NCBI GenBank assembly: GCA_963745665.1
Contig: CAVUYE010000002.1
Coordinates: 1,612,001 to 1,676,000, forward strand
Length of the DNA: 64,000 nt
Origin: Bog-473 sp963745665
GTDB taxonomy: Bacteria > Actinomycetota > Acidimicrobiia > Acidimicrobiales > RAAP-2
Reading direction: 5' to 3'
Part shown: positions 9,001-16,531 of the stretch, in pieces
How the letters are laid out: every line of letters starts with the position of its first letter
Position numbering within the stretch: the first letter of the stretch is position 1
Made by a program: the position numbers and the translations under genes
Notes under the pieces: model-generated
What the model saw: the letters and a program-made list of their open reading frames with translations, nothing else
What the model was told of the DNA's origin: nothing
Databases searched by the model: none

Positions 9001-9048
9001 CCAAGATGAACTGCGACCATAAATGCGCTGCGCCAGGTAAGCCTTCAT
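6022..9048 (-). CDS. Large secreted protein with TIG/IPT and Ig-like repeats
   Basis: The protein has 1,008 residues. The ATG at 9048 follows a GGGGG ribosome site and starts a signal peptide (hydrophobic core IAALLLLTVATTAALNVV, then ASA). At least four TIG/IPT domains follow, each with the hallmark GPxxGGxxxxIxGxxF pattern: one right after the signal peptide (SGPVTGGNTIFLVGTNF), and three in tandem near residues 500-770 (SGPSTGGTAVTITGTGF, SGPTAGGSSVTIDGANL, VGPASGGTSITIGGTNF). The last quarter has about three putative-Ig (He_PIG-like) domains with NGTAxISGTP-type motifs. A Cys-rich block lies between the first and second TIG domains. No sortase motif or membrane anchor is seen at the C-terminus, so it is probably released or held by other wall components. 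A role in adhesion or surface binding is inferred from domain content. Confidence 0.8.
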   Translation of the reverse strand: MKAYLAQRIYGRSSSWHRIAALLLLTVATTAALNVVTSGEASASGSPTITALDGVSGPVTGGNTIFLVGTNFVDPTAVEFAAEAPAISFTTLSPNEIEAVVPPMYDCADCNAGTVYNVTVTTASGTSPTSAANAFYWFGSGSCTFSGAGVVNADAPPGASAYVQGASSGTTAGTNCTDLSGISLTAPLIETLSDPMATVATGTAPQGYGGNESWYSWTGQNSDYSANGTTYTAAYVLPASGPSTSGGCPLSPVLCTVGADEANSVYSGTDPQSTCPPTQAETDAGFVDCSVRSQVQGGGGTQIQYTPATLQVSYADDPTPDPATASLSQTADLTAGQTIDINNCHTCDWWGSGAYGAPSFVPSTATGAATVIPAPTVWVGATRGTAVEAVSNVDVTPATYDCGASGGAADTTPGPTANCTLGQGTINGSFVVPNGCSGICNVYIDEPNLSLTQSTYAADGGTGSYNDGLTYDLVNAVESTTPVTVGTISSPVVTSVDPNSGPSTGGTAVTITGTGFTGTSEVDFGTGNPAAFTVVSDTQISATSPPGSGEVPVSVITGSGPSNGDAPGDQFTYGPPTVTSLDSTSGPTAGGSSVTIDGANLSSAPTVTFGGNEAKVSADSPGSITVTTPPGSAGAADVTVSTVGGSVTDPGAFTYAAPPSITSLSPSVGPASGGTSITIGGTNFIGVTSLLIGGTPVDSFTVTSPTSISVTSPPGSAGPADVSVIAAGGSVTDPGGFTYVGATCNPAIFLSADSATALAGSPFSFTVTTCSTSVPVIKGARLPTGLHLINNRNGTATISGTPGAKDTGTYAATITASVTHQTTATQIFMITVDNAPVFKSKAKDLVHTGTAFSYPVTTVSGYPVPTITTASTLPGGVTLTDNHNGTAVLTGTPDSNAGGVYPITITATNGVGAPVNQSFVLTVYQAPVIAPIDNTTITTGVAMTSLPITATGYPEPKLAASGLPYGIKLTLGSIAGTTWVAAGAYTVTITASGKAGSTAQTFTLVVNS

Positions 9049-9489
9049 GTTGGAACCCCCGTTCGGTGCAGCGATTCCCGCAGTCGACTCCCGAACTGTG
9101 GTCATGTCAAATCGCTACCCCGAAGCAATGGGCGGCGCATCCAGATTTTGTGAACGACTTCACTATCTACCCACATCTTCTCTAGAAAGATGCGGATTCG
9201 CCTCCAGGTGGGACGAGAAGTAGACGCAATCATCCACGACGGTCAACCCATCAGAGAGCAGTGACGGCAGCCATCCCGACAGGCGGCTTGCGAGAACGAT
9301 GGACTCCGCCCTCGGCTGCAGTGGCCGCAATCGGCTCATTCATAAGTTCCAACGTCACGATCGATCGAAGTCTGCCTGAGAAGCCGATGAGGCGTCTCAC
9401 GGGTGACCCCGTACACCGCCGGGACGGTGGCGCGAAACGCCCCCTGGTGCTAGTCAGTGGTGATTGAAACCCCAGGAGAGGAGGTCGCG
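9049..9489. other. Intergenic region with divergent promoters
   Basis: No gene is supported here. The region separates the divergent TIG-repeat and small exported-protein genes and must hold both promoters. A small palindrome (CATCTT at 9174-9179 and AAGATG at 9187-9192) lies about 130 bases upstream of the TIG gene start and could be an operator. A weak copy of the GCCGGGA stem-loop lies at 9407-9430. Confidence 0.4.
9407..9430 (+). repeat. GCCGGGA stem-loop repeat, weak copy
   Basis: CCCCGT and ACGGTGG flank a loop with CGCCGGGA. Four pairs form next to the loop, and a C/T mismatch is at the same place as in better copies. It lies 60 bases upstream of the small exported-protein gene. Confidence 0.4.
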
Positions 9490-9882
9490 ATGAGGTCGCT
9501 CCGAGTGGGGTTGGTGCCGTTGGTGGTGGGGTCCCTGGCCATCCTGGGGACGCTAAGTGGTGTCGGATCGCTGAACACGGCCTGGGCCGCTGTAACTAAG
9601 TCGTGCGGTTCGGTCACCGTGAGGGGTCATACCGTCAACTTCACGGCCGACAACGTCTCGTGCTCGTTCGTCCACAAGTACGCCAATACCATGGCCAAGA
9701 AGAGCCTGAAAGCTCATACAGCGCGTTTCGGGTCGGTCACGATTTCGGGGGGCCCCTCGGGGTACACCTGCACGGGTGGGACGCGATCCACGCCTACGGG
9801 GGTCCAGACGAGCGGCACCTGCTCGAAGGGCATCGGCGGTGTGGGACCGAACTCGAAGGCGTTTCTCTGGTCTGGAAACTGA
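9490..9882 (+). CDS. Small exported hypothetical protein
   Basis: The protein has 130 residues. The ATG follows AGGAGAGGAG at close spacing. A signal peptide is clear (LVPLVVGSLAILGTLSGV, cleavage near AWA). The mature chain of about 97 residues has four Cys (KSCGSVTV, NVSCSF, YTCTGG, GTCSKG) that could make two disulfides, and is rich in Ser, Thr and Gly. No family recognised. It converges with the NTF2-like gene; a stem-loop repeat lies between the two stop codons. Confidence 0.65.
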   Translation: MRSLRVGLVPLVVGSLAILGTLSGVGSLNTAWAAVTKSCGSVTVRGHTVNFTADNVSCSFVHKYANTMAKKSLKAHTARFGSVTISGGPSGYTCTGGTRSTPTGVQTSGTCSKGIGGVGPNSKAFLWSGN

Positions 9883-9967
9883 CCCAAGCGGCTCACAGCA
9901 TGCCTGATCGCCGGATTGGGTCGTCGCGTCCCATGCCGTTGCATCCACTCGTTTCAGACTGACCGGG

Positions 9968-9995
9968 GCTGTCCCAGTGCCGGGATGGTGGCAGC
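9968..9995 (+). repeat. GCCGGGA stem-loop repeat
   Basis: GCTGTCCC pairs with GGTGGCAGC around the loop AGTGCCGGGAT, with one wobble and one C/T mismatch. The core TGCCGGGATGGTGG is identical to the copy at 13145. It lies between two convergent genes. Confidence 0.55.
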
Positions 9996-10003
9996 AATCA
10001 CAA

Positions 10004-10444
10004 CTACGAGTTGGGAATGACGTTGTCAGCCCCCAAGATATGTTCGTACGGGTCGTCGTCTTCCCCAACCGATTCTGGCATGTCGTAGTAGGTCTTGATG
10101 GTCAAATCTCCGTTTGGTTCCCAAGAAAAGGTCTCGACGCTGATCATTGAATGGGTCTCATCGCCGATCGTCACGATGTTTTCGTTCGCCCATGCCATCT
10201 CATTGCCATTGACATGCACAACGATCTGGCGTAGGCGCAGGATCGACTGGAACATCTCCCACGCGTCGAGCGTGGCGTGGTCGAGGCCATGCTTCTCCTT
10301 CGTGCCCACGGGGTCGAACATACGTACGTCGCCCTGGGCGATAGATCGCCATGACGCAACCCATTCATCCTTGCGGCCCTCGTTCCAGTAATCGCAGTGG
10401 ATGCGAGCGTGGGCGAGTCGAGCTTCTCTCGTCGGTATTCCCAT
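10004..10444 (-). CDS. SnoaL/NTF2-like domain protein
   Basis: The protein has 146 residues. AAGGAG precedes the ATG. The sequence fits the cone-shaped NTF2-like fold used by SnoaL-type enzymes and ligand-binding proteins: an N-terminal helix (RIHCDYWNEGRKDEWVASWR), a segment with DPVGTKEKHG, and C-terminal strands (MISVETFSWEPNGDLTIKTY). No catalytic residues can be assigned. It lies downstream of the methyltransferase on the same strand with a gap of about 160 bases, so co-transcription is possible but not evident. Confidence 0.6.
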   Translation of the reverse strand: MGIPTREARLAHARIHCDYWNEGRKDEWVASWRSIAQGDVRMFDPVGTKEKHGLDHATLDAWEMFQSILRLRQIVVHVNGNEMAWANENIVTIGDETHSMISVETFSWEPNGDLTIKTYYDMPESVGEDDDPYEHILGADNVIPNS

Positions 10445-10605
10445 GGTTCTCCTTGGTCTGACTCGAATGCGGTCAAGCTCCATGATCACAGAGAGCGGAG
10501 CCTTCCTGCTGCTCTGGCATGACCAGCTCCCGTACCGAGGTGGAGGTAAATATCCCACTTCGCCGGTTGTGAGGCAGAGATGGGATCTCGTGTCGCGCCG
10601 ACGAC

Positions 10606-11256
10606 TCACCGGCCTGCGAGGCGAGACGTCACATATATCCTCCTGGACTGGTGTTCGTGGGGAAGCGGGTCGCGATGGCGGACGTCTTCCACCACAAACG
10701 ATTGGCTCTGAATTTCGTCGAGAAGCTCGTCTTTCCTGTAGAGGGTGCCTCCGACGGTCTCTATTTGATGGCCCAGAAACTCCCTGCTGTAGACCTCTGA
10801 TTCACCCAGGTGGGTTGCGACCACGAACAGGCCGGCCGGCTTAAGGATTCTGCGGATCTCAGCCAAGGCGATTCCGAGCGCCGATCGTGGAAGGTGATGC
10901 ATGGAGTAGAACGCGACAACCCCCGAGAACGAATCTGACCCGAAAGGAGCGGAGCGCATATCACCGCATGCGAGGTTGCGGTTCCCCGTGCGCCGCCATG
11001 CCACAAGAAGCATCTGGAGAGCCAGATCCAGTCCGACCACCCGAAGTCCACGCTCGGCGAGGTACTGACCGACCTGGCCGGGTCCACAACCAAGGTCGAG
11101 TACCAACGAGTCTCCGCTTAACCGTTCGGCTAAAGAATCGAGGACTTCTCGATCTGTCGGGAGACGGAGTAGATCATCGGCGAAAGCTTCTGCGTAGTCT
11201 TGCGCGGTTACGTCATAGGCGGCTCGCACCGCCGACGCGTCGAAAGGGTCGGGCAT
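10606..11256 (-). CDS. Class I SAM-dependent methyltransferase
   Basis: The protein has 216 residues. Motif I is VLDLGCGPGQVGQYLA (residues about 51-66), motif II ends VVGLDLA, and a motif near GDMRSAPF and FYSMHHLP follows, as in the Methyltransf_11/25 group. The ATG overlaps the stop of the upstream acetyltransferase gene by one base (TGATG), so the two were translationally coupled before the IS630 insertion. The substrate is not evident; coupling to a GNAT enzyme suggests a small-molecule modification. Confidence 0.8.
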   Translation of the reverse strand: MPDPFDASAVRAAYDVTAQDYAEAFADDLLRLPTDREVLDSLAERLSGDSLVLDLGCGPGQVGQYLAERGLRVVGLDLALQMLLVAWRRTGNRNLACGDMRSAPFGSDSFSGVVAFYSMHHLPRSALGIALAEIRRILKPAGLFVVATHLGESEVYSREFLGHQIETVGGTLYRKDELLDEIQSQSFVVEDVRHRDPLPHEHQSRRIYVTSRLAGR

Positions 11257-11698
11257 CAGGTGCCCTTCGAGATGAGCCGAGAGGGGTCTGACCAGAAGTA
11301 CCTGTGCCCAACTGCTCTTCCGCCTCCAGGAAAAGGTCCGCGCAATGTGCTCTCCACGCGGCTGCCCCCACGCGCGTCATAGAAAAGTTGGGCAGATTCG
11401 TTCTGGTCGAGCACCCAGAGATAGAGCGACTCCGACGGCCGACACCGAATGAGCTCTAAAGCAGCCTCAGAAAGCAATTGTGTGCCGATCCCGTGTCCCT
11501 TTAGGTAGCTCCGAACATGCAGATTGTCGAGAAGGGCTCCCCACGTCGGATCGTGGTCGAAGACGGTGTGAGCAAAGCCGATGATGGCGCCGCCTGCGTC
11601 GGCGCAAACGGTGTACTGATTCAGCCTCGGAGGAGTGAGGCGAGTCGTCCAAACCTCTAGTCGATCCGTGAGTATGTCGCCGTCGAGGTAAGCATCTA

Positions 11699-12822
11699 GT
11701 GGATCCTCGCGATAATAACACTGATGTGATTTCATGGGGGGATGCGACTTCCTCCACTGAAACTTCGTCGAGGTGACCGTGCTGAACTCGAAGCGCGCGT
11801 GCGGTCCAACACCATTGAGGCGCGAGCGGCCAAGCGGGCGCGGATGATCCTGCTCATGGCCGACGGCGAGTCGAATCGAACGATCGGCGGACTGGTCGAT
11901 TTGCACTACAACCAAGTCGGGATGTGGCGCTCGCGCTACGAGGAGTTCGGGTTGGCCGGGCTCGAAGATGAGGAGCGTCCGGGCCGTCCGGTTATCTATG
12001 ACCACGACGACGTGCTGCTCTTGGTCAAGCTCGTCACCGAGGATCCCCCCGCTGGAGCATCCCGCTGGACGATGGAGACACTCGCTGAGGCCATGGCGTC
12101 TCACGGTGTCCCCATCTCGGCGTCGCAGGCCTGGCGCATCTGCAAGGCCCTCGACCTCAAGCCCTGGCAGGTCGAGAGCTGGATGACCAGCCATGATCCG
12201 GACTTTTGGGCCAAGGCCTCCGATGTGTGCGGTCTCTACCTCAATCCACCACACAATGCCGTGGTGTGGTCGGTCGACGAGAAGTCGGGGATGCAGGCCA
12301 AATCACGGGTCAACCCGAGCAAGCCGGCTATTCCGGGAAAGCCGTCACGGCGCGAGTTCGAGTACAAGCGCCACGGCACCGCCGTGCTGTTCGCCGCCCT
12401 CAGCGTCCACGAAGGCACACTGGCGGGATGGGTGACCAACTCGACCAAGAGCGACAACTTCGTCACCTTCTTGGGTGACCTGGTGGACCAGACACCACCA
12501 CACCTCGATCTGCACTGCATTGCCGACAACTTCGCCGCCCACAAGACGGCCAAGGTGGCCGAGTTCCTAGAGGCCAACCCAAGGGTGCACATCCATCACA
12601 CGCCCACCCATGCCAGTTGGCTCAACCAAGTCGAGCTGTTCTTCTCCATCCTCGAACGAAGGCTGCTGCGACGCGGTGAATTCGACTCGCTCGACGACCT
12701 GGCTGCCAAGGTCATCGCTTTCATCAACGACTACAACCGACGGGCCGCGCCGTTCCGCTGGACCTACGACGGCAAGCCCCTACGAGTCGCGTAAGTCACA
12801 ATGATTTACGCGGTGAAAGCAC
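11699..12822 (+). mobile_element. IS630-family insertion sequence with TA target duplication
   Basis: The element is 1,124 bp and is flanked by TA on each side (11697-11698 and 12823-12824), the target duplication known for IS630/Tc1. The ends are imperfect inverted repeats that both begin GTG and share CGCG about twelve bases in. Its coordinates are fixed by the restored reading frame of the interrupted acetyltransferase gene. Confidence 0.92.
11742..12794 (+). CDS. IS630-family transposase (DDE)
   Basis: The protein has 350 residues. An N-terminal helix-turn-helix region (RTIGGLVDLHYNQVGMWRSR) is followed by a linker and the DDE catalytic core: first Asp in VVWSVDEKSGMQA, second in CIADNFAAHK, and Glu in SWLNQVELFFSILERR. 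Length and residues are intact. It inserts at TA dinucleotides, which matches the observed flanks. Confidence 0.93.
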   Translation: MRLPPLKLRRGDRAELEARVRSNTIEARAAKRARMILLMADGESNRTIGGLVDLHYNQVGMWRSRYEEFGLAGLEDEERPGRPVIYDHDDVLLLVKLVTEDPPAGASRWTMETLAEAMASHGVPISASQAWRICKALDLKPWQVESWMTSHDPDFWAKASDVCGLYLNPPHNAVVWSVDEKSGMQAKSRVNPSKPAIPGKPSRREFEYKRHGTAVLFAALSVHEGTLAGWVTNSTKSDNFVTFLGDLVDQTPPHLDLHCIADNFAAHKTAKVAEFLEANPRVHIHHTPTHASWLNQVELFFSILERRLLRRGEFDSLDDLAAKVIAFINDYNRRAAPFRWTYDGKPLRVA

Positions 12823-12957
12823 TAGGTATGCACCTCGATAGTGGTGTCGCCAACTGTCAGCGTGTAGAGCCGCAATGGCACCGGCATCGTGCTCTGTTGC
12901 CTCTCGATACCGCACATTTGGATCGGTTTGAAGTCGCGCGCTCGGAGTGCGGGTCAT

Positions 12958-13323
12958 GACGGCCTCCTCATCGGTCCTGGCATTGGCACCGTGCCGAAGC
13001 CGGCTGCCGGACCGTCGTAGGGCCAGGTCCCTCAGGTCACTCTTGATGAACAAAGTGCACGATACCCGAGGTTGAACGCTCTATGCCCAACGGCAGTGGA
13101 GATGGGTCCGTTCCTGACTCCGGCCCTGCGTTCGGGGTGCCTCATGCCGGGATGGTGGGGCATCTTGATCGTCGCTGGTAACTACTTCCGGATTCGCGCT
13201 ATCCGCCAGTTGAAAGATGCACAGACCTGACAGCTACCAGGGGCCCAGCCCCGTCCTCGCTGCCGGCTCGGCGACGTTCGCCAGTGGCAGGATGAGAGAG
13301 AGTCGAACCTGAAGGAGATCCCG
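12958..13323. other. Intergenic region between divergent genes
   Basis: No gene is supported. The stretch holds the promoter of the acetyltransferase-methyltransferase pair, a copy of the GCCGGGA stem-loop at 13136-13164, and the leader of the VOC gene, whose ATG has AAGGAGA upstream. Confidence 0.4.
13136..13164 (+). repeat. GCCGGGA stem-loop repeat
   Basis: GGTGCCTCAT pairs with TGGTGGGGCATC, with wobbles, around GCCGGG. The core TGCCGGGATGGTGG is identical to the copy at 9978-9991. It lies between divergent genes. Confidence 0.55.
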
Positions 13324-13884
13324 ATGCCCAGCACTTCTGCCCGAGGCGACCATCTTACACCTCCAGCGCGTCTACACCACCACGCTTTCGTTACCGCCGA
13401 TCAGGAGGCCACCCGGAACTTCTATGAGGACGTCGTCGGCATACCCCTTGTTGCCACATGGACAGAGGTCGAGCACTTGATGGGTGGCGAGGAGCAGGAG
13501 TTCTGCCACACGATGTACGAGCTCGGAGACGGGGGGTGTCTCGCCTTCTTCCAGTTCGCCAACAGCCAGTTCTCCGAGGAATTCGCGCCGCCACCTCCTT
13601 TCTCGCTCTTCAGGCACTTCGCGATGCTCGTCACGTCCGAGCAGCAAGAGGCGATTCGCACTCGGGCGGAGGACGCTGGACTCGAGGTGATGATGATTGC
13701 TGACCACGGATACTGCAGGTCGCTCTATCTCACCGATCCAAACGGTCTGGTGCTCGAGTTCACCGTGGATCATCCGGACGTCGTGAAGATCGACGCCACC
13801 CGCCGGGCCAATGCTCATCGTGACCTCACTCGGTGGTTGTCAGGCAATCATTCGAGCAACAACGACTGGCGCCCAGCCTCCTAA
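13324..13884 (+). CDS. VOC-family (glyoxalase/dioxygenase fold) protein
   Basis: The protein has 186 residues with two beta-alpha-beta-beta-beta halves. The first starts RLHHHAFVTADQEATRNFYE and the second has LFRHFAMLVTSEQQEAIRTR. Likely metal ligands are His in HHHAFV, His in FRHFAM and Glu in NGLVLEFTVD. LYLTDPNGLVLEF is the typical VOC end motif. AAGGAGA precedes the ATG. The reaction cannot be named from sequence. The C-terminus runs almost into the left half of an interrupted stem-loop repeat. Confidence 0.8.
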   Translation: MPSTSARGDHLTPPARLHHHAFVTADQEATRNFYEDVVGIPLVATWTEVEHLMGGEEQEFCHTMYELGDGGCLAFFQFANSQFSEEFAPPPPFSLFRHFAMLVTSEQQEAIRTRAEDAGLEVMMIADHGYCRSLYLTDPNGLVLEFTVDHPDVVKIDATRRANAHRDLTRWLSGNHSSNNDWRPAS

Positions 13885-13983
13885 CGTTTGTCGACAGCGA
13901 TCCACCAATCCCCGCGGATTCTGGGTGCCCCCGTCCGCCGGTTATACAGGTGATCCACCTCCTGGGATAGGCATCCGGGGGAA

Positions 13984-14012
13984 CCTCCTCGGGTGCAAAC
14001 CCGACCAGGAGG
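13984..14012 (+). promoter_or_regulatory. Hairpin sequestering the ribosome site of the first recombinase
   Basis: CCTCCT, CGGGT, the GNRA tetraloop GCAA, ACCCG, a three-base bulge and AGGAGG form a strong hairpin that hides the Shine-Dalgarno sequence AGGAGGTG. A second possible partner, CACCTCCTGG at 13956-13965, pairs perfectly with CCAGGAGGTG at 14005-14014. Two competing structures on the same ribosome site suggest tight translational control of recombinase synthesis. Confidence 0.5.
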
Positions 14013-14018
14013 TGTGCG

Positions 14019-15059
14019 GTGGAATGGATCCCGGCTTTCGAGTGTCACGTCCGGCCCGACGGTGAACACGTCTATCGGATCGGCCACCAGCTGATCGACG
14101 AGTTCTTGGAGTTCGTCGTTGGTCGAGCTCGTCCGAATACGGTCCGGGCTTATGCCCACGACCTGAGCGTCTTCTTCAGCGTCGTGCGCAAGGACCCGCT
14201 CGAGGTGAGGCCCAAAGACGTCTTGGCCTTCGTCACCGCGCAACGACGTCCGAAGCCCGGTTCGGAGAACGTGGTGCGCATCGACGGCTCGGCCGGTCTG
14301 TCGGCTTCGACGATCAAGCGGAGGCTGGCTGCGGTCTCGAACTTCTATGGCTACCTGATCACCCGTGACGACGTGGCGGTGACGGTCAACCCGGTTCCCC
14401 GAGGCATTGCCACGCGTCAAAGTCGCTCTCGAGGTGGTCGTGGCCTGCCGCTGGTGCGCGGGGTGCGCCGACTGCCCCGGATCCTCGACCCTTCCGAGAT
14501 CGACGCGCTGATGGGTGCGCTGCGCACCGAACGCGACCGGGCCATAACCCAGGCCATGGTGCTCGGGGGTCTCCGTCGTTGCGAGGTGCTCGGGCTTCGC
14601 CTGGGCGACCTCCGGCTCGGCCAGTGGCGGGTGCTGATCAGAGAAGGCAAGGGCGGACACGAGCGTCTGGTCCCGTTGTCGCCGACGTTCTTTGCCACCG
14701 TGGCTTGTTACATGGACCAAGAGCGTCCGACCGAGACGACGAGCGACGCCCTCTTCGTCGTCCTCAAAGGTGTGCATCGCAGTCAACCGCTCTCGGTGCC
14801 CGGTCTCGACCAGATCATCCGCGCCGCCCGTGCACGCGCCGGTCTGAGCCACGGCACCTGTCACGAGCTGCGCCACACCTGCTTCACCCGATTACGCGAA
14901 GCCGGCATGGCCATCGAAGCCATCCAGGCCCAGGCCGGACATCGCTCCATCACCTCGACCCGGGTCTATCTGCACCTCAGCGTCGACTGGTTGGCCGACG
15001 AGTACCGCCGGGCCTCAGAAGCCATCGAGGCTCAGGCACTCGTCGGGGTGGCCCAATGA
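14019..15059 (+). CDS. Tyrosine recombinase, first of a pair
   Basis: The protein has 346 residues. An N-terminal SAM-like core-binding domain (ARPNTVRAYAHDLSVFFSVV) is followed by the catalytic domain: first Arg in LGGLRRCEVLGL, Lys in REGKGGHERLVPL, HELRHTCFTRLREAGM (His, Arg), GHRSITSTRVY (His and the nucleophilic Tyr) and YLHLSVDW. All six residues are present. The start is GTG behind a sequestered AGGAGG. Its last four bases overlap the start of the second recombinase (ATGA), so the two are made together. Confidence 0.9.
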   Translation: MEWIPAFECHVRPDGEHVYRIGHQLIDEFLEFVVGRARPNTVRAYAHDLSVFFSVVRKDPLEVRPKDVLAFVTAQRRPKPGSENVVRIDGSAGLSASTIKRRLAAVSNFYGYLITRDDVAVTVNPVPRGIATRQSRSRGGRGLPLVRGVRRLPRILDPSEIDALMGALRTERDRAITQAMVLGGLRRCEVLGLRLGDLRLGQWRVLIREGKGGHERLVPLSPTFFATVACYMDQERPTETTSDALFVVLKGVHRSQPLSVPGLDQIIRAARARAGLSHGTCHELRHTCFTRLREAGMAIEAIQAQAGHRSITSTRVYLHLSVDWLADEYRRASEAIEAQALVGVAQ

Positions 15060-16342
15060 ACGCACTGGCACGCGTGCAGCCGCTCGAGGTCCGGCGTCCA
15101 GGTGGCGGGAGGCCCGAGGTCACCTGGCCCAAGATCGCGGCCGGGGCTCCGCTCATGGTGGCCACCATGGCCTCCTACCTGGATCAACTCGAAGTCTCGG
15201 CCCGACCGGGCACGGTGAGCGCAGCCGAGCTGACGCTGCGATTCTTCGCCCATTGCGTCACCGAATCCGATCAGTCCTGCACCTCGGTGGCCGCCATCGG
15301 ACGGGTCCACATCGAGGACTACAAGCGCTGGCTGGTGGCCCGGCGGGGCAACACCGGCGAGCCACTCGCCACCATGACCATCCGGCATCGACTGAGCACG
15401 GTGCGCACCTTCTTCGAGCGCATCATGGAGTGGGACTACGACGACGCCCCGGCCCGGCTCTTCATCTACATGAGCGACCTGCCCGCCCTCGACGAGCCGC
15501 TGCCGAGATTCTTGGACGACCCGACGGCGGCCAAGTTCATGGCCGCACTGGCCCAGGACTCCAACCAGCGCCGTCGTCTCATGGTCGAGCTCTTGGCCCG
15601 CACCGGCATGCGCGTGGGCGAACTGGCCGGACTCGAAGACGACGCCATGGTGCGCCACGGCGCCGTCCATCGCCTGCGCATCCCGATCGGCAAACTGCAC
15701 AACGACCGCTACGTGCCCCTGCTCCCGATGCTGGTCGATTTGATTCTCGACTACCAGGCGGTGCGCGGACGGTCGCGGTCAGGTCACCTCGTCGAGCGCG
15801 ACGACGGTCAACCCTTCGACCGACGCACCATCCACCGCTATGTGGCGACGATCGCCAAGCGGGCCGGGATTGGCCACGTCCATCCTCACCAGCTGCGCCA
15901 CACCCTGGCCACCCAGTCCATCAACCGCGGCATGAGCCTCGAGGCCATAGCCGCCCTGCTCGGACACCGCTCCATGGACATGACGCTGACCTATGCCCGG
16001 ATCTCGGACGACACCGTCGCCGACGCGTATTTCACGGTGACCGAAGCGGTCGAGGCCCAGTACTACGGACGGTCGGGCCCGGCCCTGGCGATCACGTCGA
16101 CGTCGAAGGCCAAGGCGCCGGCCAGTGACCATCGTCGACTCCTGGCCAACGGTCACTGCACCAGACCCGCCCTCCTCGACTGCGCCTTCGAAAGCGTCTG
16201 TGAGCGCTGCGGGTTCTTCGAGACCGGACCCCAGTTCCTCACCATCTTGAAGCGGCAACGAAAGCACGCCGACGAGCGCGGTCAAAGCGATCGCAGCCGC
16301 CTCTTCGCCGGCCTCATCGAAGGAGTCGCCGAGGCCCGGTGA
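15056..16342 (+). CDS. Tyrosine recombinase, second of a pair, with C-terminal Cys cluster
   Basis: The protein has 428 residues. The core-binding region includes ARPGTVSAAELTLRFFAHCV, and the catalytic domain has ARTGMRVGELAGL (Arg), GKLHNDRYVPLL (Lys), HPHQLRHTLATQSINRG (His, Arg), LGHRSMDMTLTYARI (His, Tyr). A long C-terminal tail carries a Cys cluster (HCTRPALLDCAFESVCERCG), the type of zinc-like tail known in TnpB of Tn554-related elements. The tail could help choose the target or hold the partner recombinase. Overlap with the first gene shows translational coupling. Confidence 0.9.
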   Translation: MNALARVQPLEVRRPGGGRPEVTWPKIAAGAPLMVATMASYLDQLEVSARPGTVSAAELTLRFFAHCVTESDQSCTSVAAIGRVHIEDYKRWLVARRGNTGEPLATMTIRHRLSTVRTFFERIMEWDYDDAPARLFIYMSDLPALDEPLPRFLDDPTAAKFMAALAQDSNQRRRLMVELLARTGMRVGELAGLEDDAMVRHGAVHRLRIPIGKLHNDRYVPLLPMLVDLILDYQAVRGRSRSGHLVERDDGQPFDRRTIHRYVATIAKRAGIGHVHPHQLRHTLATQSINRGMSLEAIAALLGHRSMDMTLTYARISDDTVADAYFTVTEAVEAQYYGRSGPALAITSTSKAKAPASDHRRLLANGHCTRPALLDCAFESVCERCGFFETGPQFLTILKRQRKHADERGQSDRSRLFAGLIEGVAEAR

Positions 16343-16531
16343 GTGTGCTTCCATGGAACAGAACCCAGGGGCCTACGGATCACCTGTATAACGCCGGAAC
16401 GGTGGCAATGATCCGGCAGAGCCGAGACCCTTTGACTGTGAGCCGTATAGATATTCCGTCACTGTGGTGGTTGACTGCTTCCCTTCCTTGGGGGACCAGA
16501 ATGGCGAATACCTTAAGGAGGAGGAGCCCTC

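Larger units (their letters stand above)
11256..12957 (-). pseudogene. GNAT acetyltransferase gene split by an IS630 element
   Basis: The N-terminal part (start ATG at 12957 after GAGGAGG) encodes TEHDAGAIAALHADSWRHHY and runs to 12825. The C-terminal part resumes at 11698 and ends at 11256. Removing the insertion and one copy of the TA target restores an uninterrupted frame reading RGAYLDAYLDGDILTDR, exactly where GNAT proteins of this type have that segment. The C-terminal part carries the acetyl-CoA motif YLKGHGIGTQLL. The gene is otherwise undamaged, so the insertion is probably recent. An alternative, that the C-terminal part is still made from its own start, cannot be excluded but would lack the first beta strand. 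Confidence 0.9.
13937..16397 (+). mobile_element. Two-tyrosine-recombinase mobile element with 16-bp terminal inverted repeats
   Basis: The ends read GTTATACAGGTGATCC (13941-13956) and its exact reverse complement (16377-16392). Directly outside each end is GCCGG (13937-13941 and 16393-16397), a likely target duplication or crossover core. Inside are only two genes, both tyrosine recombinases, which overlap by ATGA. Joining the flanks restores a stem-loop with arms TGCCCCCGT and ACGGTGGCA around CCGCCGGA, like the other repeats in this region, so the element sits in the loop of one copy. It resembles Tn554-type and recombinase-in-trio elements in gene type, but has two recombinases and no cargo. 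Confidence 0.8.

Noticed and set aside
13937..16397. Recombinase-in-trio (RIT) element
   Set aside because: Only two recombinase genes lie between the inverted repeats and no remnant of a third is visible.
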